Shown here: positions 1 through 4,616 of the stretch, piece by piece | How the letters are laid out: each line of letters starts with the position of its first letter | Numbering within the stretch: the first letter of the stretch is position 1 | Assembly: GCA_945867445.1 (NCBI GenBank) | Contig: CAMBID010000035.1 | Span: forward strand, 1 to 7,004 | Reading direction: 5' to 3' | Origin: an uncultured Clostridia bacterium | GTDB taxonomy: Bacteria; Bacillota; Clostridia; Oscillospirales; Oscillospiraceae | DNA: 7,004 nucleotides | The notes under the pieces: generated by a model | The model's input: the letters and a program-made list of their open reading frames with translations, nothing else | Told to the model about the DNA's origin: nothing | Database searches by the model: none | Translations under genes and position numbers: made by a program

Positions 1-43
1 GCGCGGCCACCGCCGCGCGAATAAACCGCAAAGCGGTTTATTC
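1..43 (-). other. Tandem hairpins in the leader of the off-window gene
   Basis: GAATAAACCGC at 19-29 and GCGGTTTATTC at 33-43 form a perfect 11-bp stem with an AAA loop. GCGCGGC at 1-7 and GCCGCGC at 12-18 form a second 7-bp stem directly adjoining it. Both lie just downstream of the predicted start of transcription at about 47 and would be the first structures in that RNA. The region 1-200 contains no gene that I can support. Confidence 0.5.
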
Positions 44-53
44 AGCAGACATT

Positions 54-82
54 ATCATAGCATAAAAGGGGGAAAAGCGCAA
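54..82 (-). promoter_or_regulatory. Probable promoter reading out of the left edge
   Basis: On the minus strand, TTGCGC (82-77) and TATGAT (59-54) are separated by exactly 17 nt. TGC precedes the -10, making an extended -10 (TGCTATGAT), the same layout as the promoter at 562-590. It would start transcription near position 47 for a gene beyond the left edge. The -35 is embedded in the terminator hairpin at 64-96. Confidence 0.5.
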
Positions 83-96
83 TGCGCTTTTCCCCC
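64..96 (-). terminator. Second terminator-like hairpin
   Basis: A perfect 13-bp stem, GGGGGAAAAGCGC with GCGCTTTTCCCCC and an ATT loop, is followed on the minus strand by TTTTATG. It backs up the terminator at 131-159. The loop and right arm also hold the -35 of a promoter that reads on to the left. Confidence 0.7.
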
Positions 97-130
97 GGCC
101 AACCGAATTTCCGCAGAGGAGGAGAGGGCG

Positions 131-159
131 AAAAAGCGCCTGCCGTGCGGCAGGCGCTT
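131..159 (-). terminator. Rho-independent terminator of the zinc-ribbon gene
   Basis: The minus strand reads AAGCGCCTGCC, loop GCAC, GGCAGGCGCTT and then TTT, so the perfect 11-bp stem runs directly into five T's. It lies about 40 nt after the zinc-ribbon stop. This is the clearest intrinsic terminator in the window. Confidence 0.85.
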
Positions 160-200
160 CGGGTGTGCGCAGACGGCTCTGCGGGAAGGGCATCGTCCCC

Positions 201-494
201 TCAGGGCCTGATGCCGAACTGGTTCTCGATGGCGGAGAGGACCATGATGACTTCCTCCCGCTTCAGGCCCAGCAGCTCCCAGAGGGTGCCGGCGGCCTCG
301 CCCCGGTCGCCTGCCAGGATCGCCCGGACGATGTCCGTCACGTCATAGGTCGTGCCCTTGTACTCATAGAGGCAGACCTCCGGCAGCTCCGGGCCCTTCT
401 TCACCAGTTCCTGGATGGGGTAGCCGCAGTGAGGGCAGGCGTGGGCCTTGTCGCTGACCTGGCCGCCGCATTCCGGACAATTCATCAACGCCAT
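201..494 (-). CDS. Small zinc-ribbon protein
   Basis: This is a 97-residue protein. The N-terminus holds a four-cysteine zinc ribbon: C6 and C9 in NCPECG, then C20 and C23 in ACPHCGYPI, a CxxC-x10-CxxC spacing typical of small zinc-ribbon domains (zinc_ribbon_2 type). The rest (about 40-95) is predicted mostly helical, with YDVTDIVRAILAGDRGEAAGTLWELLGLKREEV. The pattern of a short helix, a Gly-turn, an EA-containing helix, a G-L-K-x-E turn and a final helix loosely resembles the bL12 C-terminal fold found in some small Bacillota proteins; I treat this as weak. The ATG at 494 has GGAGGAGG 7 nt upstream. It has its own promoter and two downstream terminators, so it is probably a single-gene transcript as well as the last gene of the cluster. 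Function unknown; nucleic-acid or protein binding are both possible. Confidence 0.85.
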   Translation of the reverse strand: MALMNCPECGGQVSDKAHACPHCGYPIQELVKKGPELPEVCLYEYKGTTYDVTDIVRAILAGDRGEAAGTLWELLGLKREEVIMVLSAIENQFGIRP

Positions 495-518
495 AGAAAA
501 ACCTCCTCCAAAGCTTGC

Positions 519-546
519 GCCGTCCGGGGGAAAAGGCCCCGGCGGC
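519..546 (-). other. Leader hairpin between promoter and zinc-ribbon gene
   Basis: GCCG and CCGGGG on one side pair with CCCCGG and CGGC on the other: a 10-bp stem with one bulged base and a 7-nt loop containing TTTT on the minus strand. It sits in the predicted 5' untranslated region, about 25 nt before the start codon, and ends before the GGAGGAGG site. No U-run follows, so attenuation is not obvious; a stability role is possible. Confidence 0.4.
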
Positions 547-561
547 TCTTATTTCGACCTT

Positions 562-590
562 ACGATAGCACGTTCCGGGGCAAAACGCAA
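562..590 (-). promoter_or_regulatory. Probable sigma-A promoter for the zinc-ribbon gene
   Basis: On the minus strand, TTGCGT (590-585) is followed after exactly 17 nt by TATCGT (567-562). The -10 is preceded by TGC, giving an extended -10 (TGCTATCGT). It starts just after the DUF2461 stop and lies about 70 nt from the zinc-ribbon start codon. The -35 falls in the loop of a GGGGC/GCCCC inverted repeat. Confidence 0.5.
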
Positions 591-596
591 GCCCCG

Positions 597-1265
597 TCAC
601 TCCCCCTCCGCGCAGAGGGCGGAGAAGTAGCGGTAGTAGGGCAGCAAAAAGTCAAAGCCCTTCTCCACCCGCTCCAGGATGTTCCGGGAGAAAAGCGCTT
701 CCGTGAGCCCCTCCTCGTGGGAGAGGGAGAAGCCCTTCAGGGAATACCAGGGGGCCAGCAGCTCCGAGGGCGCCTGGGCCCGGGGCTTTCTATAGGTCTC
801 GCCGGAGAGGGTGAACTCCTGCTGGCGGGCGAGTCTGCGCATGAGCTTCTCCATCTCCTCCGGCCGCTCGGCGAGCTGGCGGCGGAGCCGGGCCATGGTG
901 GCGGGGCGGACGGAGTAGCAGCCCATGCCGCAGCCCCAGACGTCGGGGGAGAGCTCAAACCAGAAGCAGGGGACCTCCTCCCAGGCCCCGGCGGGCTTCT
1001 GAAGGGAGATCCAGAGGTGATCCTTGTAGGGGCCCCGGCCATGGAGCCGCCGGGCGTCCCGGTAGATGCGGGAGACCTTGCACAGCAGCGGCTCGCCCTT
1101 CAGCTGCGGGGCCATGTGGTCATAGAGCTCATCTCCCAGCGCCTTCATGGGCCGGTAGAGGTGATCCAGGTAGTCCTGCTTGTGGGCCTCGAACCAGGGG
1201 CGCTCATTGTTGAGCCGGATGCCCCAGAGGAAGTCCACGGTGGTGTCGTCAAAGCCTTGAAACAT
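597..1265 (-). CDS. DUF2461 family protein (TIGR02453-like)
   Basis: This is a 222-residue soluble protein of the DUF2461/TIGR02453 family, widespread and functionally uncharacterised. Typical family blocks are present: an N-terminal FQGFDDTTVDFLWGIRLNN followed by RPWFEAHKQDYLDHLYRPM, where the family has a WF-x(2)-H/N-K-x(2)-Y pattern, then the central KVSRIYRDARRLHGRGPYKDHLWISL, matching the usual R-D-x-R-x(5)-PYK core, and a later strand-rich half with CFWFELSPD. The length is normal for the family. The ATG at 1265 has AAGGAG 7 nt upstream. It is followed after about 100 nt by the zinc-ribbon gene, which seems to have its own promoter. The stop is closely followed by a GGGGC/GCCCC inverted repeat that overlaps that promoter. 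The family assignment is good; no biochemical role can be given. Confidence 0.9.
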   Translation of the reverse strand: MFQGFDDTTVDFLWGIRLNNERPWFEAHKQDYLDHLYRPMKALGDELYDHMAPQLKGEPLLCKVSRIYRDARRLHGRGPYKDHLWISLQKPAGAWEEVPCFWFELSPDVWGCGMGCYSVRPATMARLRRQLAERPEEMEKLMRRLARQQEFTLSGETYRKPRAQAPSELLAPWYSLKGFSLSHEEGLTEALFSRNILERVEKGFDFLLPYYRYFSALCAEGE

Positions 1266-1283
1266 GGGTATTCTCCTTCGCGT

Positions 1284-1319
1284 GCCCCCAAGAGGGCGGG
1301 GAATTGCCCCGCAGGGGGC
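1284..1319 (-). other. Nested hairpin between the membrane protein and DUF2461 genes
   Basis: Two nested stems are visible: GCCCCC at 1284-1289 with GGGGGC at 1314-1319, and inside it GCGGGG at 1296-1301 with CCCCGC at 1307-1312. There is no U-run next to it on the minus strand, so it is not a classical terminator. It may act as an mRNA processing or stability element in the 79-nt gap. No good promoter is visible there, so DUF2461 is probably transcribed from the lspA operon. Confidence 0.45.
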
Positions 1320-1344
1320 GGGGGTCGGGTACGTCCGCCGGGGG

Positions 1345-1980
1345 TCAGCGGAATTTCATGGCGGTTTTCTCGTTGACCGCCTGGGCCGCCGCCGCCGTGC
1401 CCCAGTACCAGATGGGGGCGGGACGGTTGCCGTCCAGGAAGAAGCGCTCCTTCGTCTCCGGCAGGTATTTCCGGATCTGGCGGTTCAGGAAATCGCCGGT
1501 TTTGGGGTCGATGAAGTCCTTGCTCTCCCTGGCATGGAACGAGACGGGATGCCCCGCCAGGGTGAAGCCGGCGTGATAGCGGTCATGGCCCCGGATGTCC
1601 TCCATCGGCAGGCCGGAGATCCGCCGGAGCCCCTCCAGGATGGGAACGTAGGCATCGTCCTCCTGGATGCACTCGGCGTCCCCGGGGGACCAGACCCGGT
1701 TCCAGTCGAACTCGCCGCTGCCCAGCATGCCCCAGTAGGGGCAGCGGGCGTAGAACAGGCTCTGCTCCGGGTCGCTGTGCCAGAGGAGGTCTTCCTCCTG
1801 CTGGGGCGGCAGGGTGATGCCCACGGTTTTTAAGGCGGCCACCTGCTGGTGCTTGGTAACGGCGTGATCGTCGTCCACTTCCGCGGAGCCCAGAAGGACC
1901 TGCGCGATCTGCCGCTTCTTCCCCTCCCACCAGAAGACCCCGGCGGCGATCATAAGAAGAACGATCAGAAGAACGGTCAT
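1345..1980 (-). CDS. Hypothetical protein with N-terminal membrane anchor
   Basis: This is a 211-residue protein that I do not recognise. The first 18 residues (MTVLLIVLLMIAAGVFWW) form a hydrophobic segment followed by EGKKRQ, which suggests a single-pass anchor or uncleaved signal with the rest in the cytoplasm. The body is rich in Trp, Tyr, Asp and Glu, with stretches such as YARCPYWGMLGSG, FDWNRVWSPGD and APIWYWG. No enzyme motif, lipobox or metal-binding pattern is apparent. The start is set by the ATGA overlap with the pseudouridine synthase stop and by TGGAG 8 nt upstream; the frame stays open further upstream only as a shadow of that gene. Translational coupling places it in the lspA operon, but this does not define its job. 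A hairpin-containing 79-nt gap separates it from the next gene. Confidence 0.85.
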   Translation of the reverse strand: MTVLLIVLLMIAAGVFWWEGKKRQIAQVLLGSAEVDDDHAVTKHQQVAALKTVGITLPPQQEEDLLWHSDPEQSLFYARCPYWGMLGSGEFDWNRVWSPGDAECIQEDDAYVPILEGLRRISGLPMEDIRGHDRYHAGFTLAGHPVSFHARESKDFIDPKTGDFLNRQIRKYLPETKERFFLDGNRPAPIWYWGTAAAAQAVNEKTAMKFR

Positions 1981-2894
1981 GGCTTGGTCTCCAGTTTTCG
2001 GAGTTGACGCCGGAATTCCTCCGGCAGGGGGCAGGTGAGCTCCACCGTCTCCCCGGTGCGGGGATGGATGAAGCGCAGCCCCACGGCGTGGAGGCACTGG
2101 CCCTGGAGCCCCGGCACGGGCTTCTTCGCCCCGTAGACGGTGTCCCCCAGGATGGGGTGGCCCAGGTAGGCCATGTGGACCCGGATCTGGTGGGTACGGC
2201 CGGTCTCCAGGCGGCAGCGGACGTGGGTGAAGCCCGGATACCGGGCCAGGACCTCCCAATGGGTGACGGCCCGGCGGCCGTCCGGGACCACCGCCATCTT
2301 CTTCCGGTCCCGTTTATCCCGGCCGATGGGAGCGTCCACGGTGCCGGAATCCTCTCGGAGGTTCCCCACGACGAGGCACTCATAGGTTCGGGCCAGGCTG
2401 TGGTCCGAGAGCTGGGCGGAGAGACGCTGGTGGGCGAAGTCGTTCTTGGCGGCGATGAGAAGACCGGAGGTGTCCCGGTCGATGCGGTGGACGATGCCGG
2501 GGCGCTTCTCCCCGCCGATGCCGGAGAGGGAGTCCCCGCAGTGGTGGAGGAGGGCGTTAACCAGCGTCCCATTGGCGTGGCCCGGAGCGGGATGCACCAC
2601 CAGCCCCTTGGGCTTGTTGAGGACGATGACGTCCCCATCCTCGTAGATAACGTCCAGGGGGATGTCCTGGGCAATGAGCGCCGTTTCCTCCGCCTCCGGC
2701 AGTGTGACGTCCAGGGTCTCGCCGCCCCGGAGGCGGTAGTTTTTCGGCAGGGGCTTCCCTTCCGATGTGACCCGGCCTTCCGCCAGGAGCCGGGCTGCGG
2801 CGGAGCGGGTCAGCTCCTCCCGCTGGGAACTGAGCCAGGCGTCCACGCGCTGGCCGGCGGCCTCCGGCGGCACAGGGAGGGTCAGGACGCTCAT
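1977..2894 (-). CDS. rluD: RluA/RluD-family rRNA/tRNA pseudouridine synthase
   Basis: This is a 305-residue enzyme that isomerises uridine to pseudouridine in structured RNA. An S4 RNA-binding domain occupies about residues 13-70 (QRVDAWLSSQ through RLRGGETLDV). The catalytic domain follows, with VLNKPKGLVVHPAPG (91-105), the active-site motif HRIDRDTSGLL (catalytic D139 in RxDxxTSG) and GRTHQIRVHM (232-241), all diagnostic of the RluA family. S4 plus catalytic domain fits RluD/RluC and the B. subtilis YlyB group; the exact target uridines cannot be read from sequence, so the symbol is a family-level choice. The ATG at 2894 overlaps the lspA stop and is preceded by AAGGAG with an 8-nt spacer. 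Its own TGA overlaps the next ATG in the same way. The catalytic motifs are intact and the gene looks functional. Confidence 0.95.
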   Translation of the reverse strand: MSVLTLPVPPEAAGQRVDAWLSSQREELTRSAAARLLAEGRVTSEGKPLPKNYRLRGGETLDVTLPEAEETALIAQDIPLDVIYEDGDVIVLNKPKGLVVHPAPGHANGTLVNALLHHCGDSLSGIGGEKRPGIVHRIDRDTSGLLIAAKNDFAHQRLSAQLSDHSLARTYECLVVGNLREDSGTVDAPIGRDKRDRKKMAVVPDGRRAVTHWEVLARYPGFTHVRCRLETGRTHQIRVHMAYLGHPILGDTVYGAKKPVPGLQGQCLHAVGLRFIHPRTGETVELTCPLPEEFRRQLRKLETKP

Positions 2895-3388
2895 GCTCCC
2901 GGCTCCTTGTCGTGCTTCTCCCAGAGGAAGAGGTAGTAGACCGCGCCCAGGACGGCCCCGGCCACGATGCAGATGTCCGCCAGGTTGAAGACGGGGTAGC
3001 TGGGCCAGAAGACGAAGTGGAACATGTCCACCACATACCCCAGGCGGAGGCGGTCGATGAGGTTCCCAAGGCCCCCCGCCAGGATCAGCGCCCCGGCGAC
3101 GCGGCCTGCGGGATGCCGCACGACGCCCCGGAGCAGCAGCACCAGAACCGCGATCAGGATGGCGGCGGTGACGGCGCTGAGGAACCAGCGCATCCCGGAA
3201 AAGTTGGACCAGGCGGCGCCGTAATTATGGACCCTCGTCAGCTCCACGATGCCGGGGAGCAGGGGCTGGGCGGGGTCAGCCGTGGCGGTGAAGGACGCCG
3301 CCGGAGCGGTAAAATGCCCGACAGTCCAGGCCTTTACGGCCTGGTCCAACCCAGTGAGGACCGCCGCCAGCAGGAAACAAAGCAGCAT
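2891..3388 (-). CDS. lspA: Lipoprotein signal peptidase (signal peptidase II)
   Basis: LspA is the membrane aspartyl protease that removes the signal peptide from diacylglyceryl-modified prolipoproteins. The 165-residue length is typical. Four membrane segments can be seen (about 3-20, 68-86, 97-113 and 139-156). The two catalytic aspartates lie in the family motifs GNLIDR (D112) and FNLAD (D138). Other conserved blocks are LDQAVK (14-19), NYGAAW (55-60) and DMFHF after GYVV. The ATG at 3388 has a strong AAGGAGGG site 7 nt upstream. Immediately upstream of that site lies the end of the 156-bp palindromic element. The TGA stop overlaps the ATG of the next gene (ATGA), so translation of the pseudouridine synthase is probably coupled. 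lspA next to an rluD-type gene is also the arrangement in Bacillus subtilis (lspA-ylyB). Confidence 0.97.
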   Translation of the reverse strand: MLLCFLLAAVLTGLDQAVKAWTVGHFTAPAASFTATADPAQPLLPGIVELTRVHNYGAAWSNFSGMRWFLSAVTAAILIAVLVLLLRGVVRHPAGRVAGALILAGGLGNLIDRLRLGYVVDMFHFVFWPSYPVFNLADICIVAGAVLGAVYYLFLWEKHDKEPGA

Positions 3389-3401
3389 GATCTTTCCCTC
3401 C

Positions 3402-3563
3402 TTATACTAGTTCTTGATAAAAAGCTTTCAAAGCTTTTGATAGCGCCGCAGGCGCGTCAAGAACTTATGAGACGGCTTTTGCGGCAGACTGCCGCAAAAG
3501 GGCGACGCTGACAGCGGCGCCTTCTTGATAAAAATCAAAGATTTTTATCAAGAAAGAGTATTA
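3402..3563. mobile_element. Long MITE-like element (156 bp) with 19-bp TIRs and 3-bp TTA flanks
   Basis: The element spans 3405-3560. Its left end is TACTAGTTCTTGATAAAAA (3405-3423); its right end (3542-3560) is the reverse complement of TACTCTTTCTTGATAAAAA, so the terminal inverted repeats match at 17 of 19 positions. TTA flanks it on both sides (3402-3404 and 3561-3563), and the right TTA is the TAA stop codon of the NYN gene. Inside are several hairpins: 3409-3417 with 3457-3465 enclosing two small stems, 3476-3500 (12-bp perfect stem, 1-nt loop), 3501-3521 (8 bp with one mismatch) and 3522-3554 (15-bp perfect stem, AAA loop). There is no open reading frame of note and no transposase. The left end touches the lspA ribosome binding site, so the element supplies most of the lspA upstream region. 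The repeat family is not one I can name. Confidence 0.6.
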
Positions 3564-4352
3564 CGCCTTCACCCGGAAGTAGATGGTGTGGACCAGCTCG
3601 CCCTCTGCCGCCTGGCGCTTGGTCTCAAAGAGCTGCAAAGACTCCACGAACTGGACAAACTTCTTGTAGCGGAAGTTCCGGACGTCGAAGTCCGGCAGCT
3701 TGCGGTTCAGGAGCTCCGCCAGCTTGGAGGAGAGGATCCACCCGTCGTCGGAGGAGTTCTCCTCTGCCAGCTTCACCAGGGTCTCCCGCACCACGGCGAG
3801 ATCGGAGCCCGCCCGGCTCTCAGAGGGCAGCTCCTTGGCGGCGGGCTGGGAGCCGGTTTTCTTTTTGCCCTTATTCCTGCTCTTCTCCCGCTTCTCCGTC
3901 TTCTCCGGCTGGGCCGCCTCATAGAGGAGGTCAAGGTAGGCGAACTTGCTGCAGGCGGAGATGAAGCTCTGGGGGGTCTTCTGCTCCCCCAGGCCCAGGA
4001 CAAACTTCTCCGACTCCCGCAGCCGGGCGGCGAGGCGGGTGAAGTCGCTGTCCGAGGAGACGATGCAGAAGGCGTCCACCCGGCCCTGGTAGAGGAGGTC
4101 CATGGCGTCGATGATGAGGGCAGAGTCCGAGGAGTTCTTCCCCGAGACGTTCCGGTACTGCTGGATGGGCTGGATGGAGTGATCCAGGATCATCTGCTTC
4201 CACGAGCTCATCTCCCGGGCTGTCCAGTCCCCGTAGATGCGGCGGATGATGACGCTGCCCAGGGCGTTGGCCTCGTTGAGGATGACGGGGGTATACTTGC
4301 TGGCGATGTTCTCCGCGTCGAAGAGCACGGCCACCTTGTGTTCGGTTTCCAT
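3561..4352 (-). CDS. NYN-domain (LabA/DUF88-like) protein with C-terminal OST-HTH/LOTUS-like domain
   Basis: This is a 263-residue predicted cytoplasmic RNA-processing protein. The N-terminal NYN domain (about 5-145), a PIN-like nuclease fold, keeps the expected acidic residues: D12 in LFDAEN, D76 in KNSSD, D82, and D101 and D103 in SSDSDF. These would bind the divalent metal in an active ribonuclease. A charged, Lys/Glu-rich linker (about 148-180) follows. The C-terminal region (about 184-262) has the size and pattern of an OST-HTH/LOTUS winged helix, including WILSSKLAELLNRKLPDFD and a closing strand HTIYFRV. NYN plus OST-HTH is a known bacterial arrangement, generally thought to act on RNA, but substrates are mostly unknown. 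The ATG at 4352 has AAGGAAG about 8 nt upstream. The TAA stop abuts the longer MITE-like element, and lspA follows after about 170 nt. The NYN call is strong, the LOTUS call moderate. Confidence 0.9.
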   Translation of the reverse strand: METEHKVAVLFDAENIASKYTPVILNEANALGSVIIRRIYGDWTAREMSSWKQMILDHSIQPIQQYRNVSGKNSSDSALIIDAMDLLYQGRVDAFCIVSSDSDFTRLAARLRESEKFVLGLGEQKTPQSFISACSKFAYLDLLYEAAQPEKTEKREKSRNKGKKKTGSQPAAKELPSESRAGSDLAVVRETLVKLAEENSSDDGWILSSKLAELLNRKLPDFDVRNFRYKKFVQFVESLQLFETKRQAAEGELVHTIYFRVKA

Positions 4353-4565
4353 AGCGCACTTCCTTTCCTTCCCCGGAGCGCTCCGGGGGTGATGCGCTGC
4401 GGCGAAGGGGGAACCCTCCCGCGGTTCCCGGGGACGCTCCGCAGCGGCGGTCCCCTGCGCCCGGAGGCATCCCTCCGGGCGGTGTTCGGCCCCGGCCGGC
4501 GCCGGGCTGCTGCATGTCTCCGGGCCGGTCCCCCGGCGGGACGGAGCGCAGCCGCCGTCCCTTTT
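4353..4565 (-). promoter_or_regulatory. GC-rich hairpin-rich leader upstream of the NYN gene
   Basis: This roughly 210-nt non-coding stretch lies between the short repeat and the NYN start. It holds several perfect inverted repeats: CCCCGGAGC/GCTCCGGGG at 4371-4388, a 10-bp stem at 4458-4467 with 4472-4481 (loop CATC), and GGGAACC/GGTTCCC near 4410-4430. The minus-strand frames open across it give Pro/Arg/Gly-rich products with no recognisable domain, so I do not call a gene. I see no convincing -35/-10 pair in the GC-rich part. It would form a heavily folded 5' leader if transcription starts at or before the repeat. Confidence 0.4.
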
Positions 4566-4616
4566 TCATACTCTTTCTTGATAAAAATCAAAGATTTTTA
4601 TCAAGAAAGAGTATCA
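4566..4616. mobile_element. Short MITE-like palindrome (45 bp) with 3-bp TCA flanks
   Basis: The element at 4569-4613 is a near-complete palindrome. TACTCTTTCTTGATAAAAA at 4569-4587 and its exact reverse complement at 4595-4613 are separated only by TCAAAGA, so it folds as a 21-bp perfect stem with an AAA loop. It is flanked by TCA at 4566-4568 and TCA at 4614-4616, consistent with a 3-bp target duplication. The right TCA is the TGA stop codon of the channel gene. Its last 39 nt (4575-4613) are identical to the right end of the longer element at 3522-3560. No transposase is present, so it would be non-autonomous. It has no U-run after the stem on the minus strand, so it is a poor classical terminator but may still mark the 3' end of the channel mRNA. 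Confidence 0.6.

Noticed and set aside
165..1376. Plus-strand open frame of 403 codons opposite the zinc-ribbon and DUF2461 genes
   Set aside because: It covers the complement of two genes that have family motifs and ribosome binding sites, and it also spans a promoter and a hairpin. It is a shadow frame.
1981..2259. N-terminal extension of the membrane-anchored protein upstream of the ATG at 1980
   Set aside because: The extension reads as Pro/Gly/His-rich sequence in the wrong frame of rluD. The ATGA overlap and ribosome binding site support the start at 1980.
2004..2936. Plus-strand open frame of 310 codons opposite the pseudouridine synthase
   Set aside because: It mirrors the rluD-type coding strand, and no domain is recognisable in its product.
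3404..3435. TTGAAA-N16-TAGTAT promoter-like pair on the minus strand in front of lspA
   Set aside because: Transcription would start within the lspA ribosome binding site, leaving almost no leader. The boxes arise from the palindromes of the repeat element.
3931..4591. Minus-strand frames crossing the GC-rich region upstream of and into the NYN gene as a possible extra gene
   Set aside because: The products are Pro/Arg/Gly-rich with no domain, run out of frame through the NYN coding sequence, and contain the short repeat or its edge.
3402..4616. CRISPR array or paired attachment sites from the repeated TTCTTGATAAAAA motifs
   Set aside because: The copies are inverted pairs without regular spacing or unique spacers, and no cas gene or integrase lies nearby. 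The terminal-inverted-repeat reading fits better.
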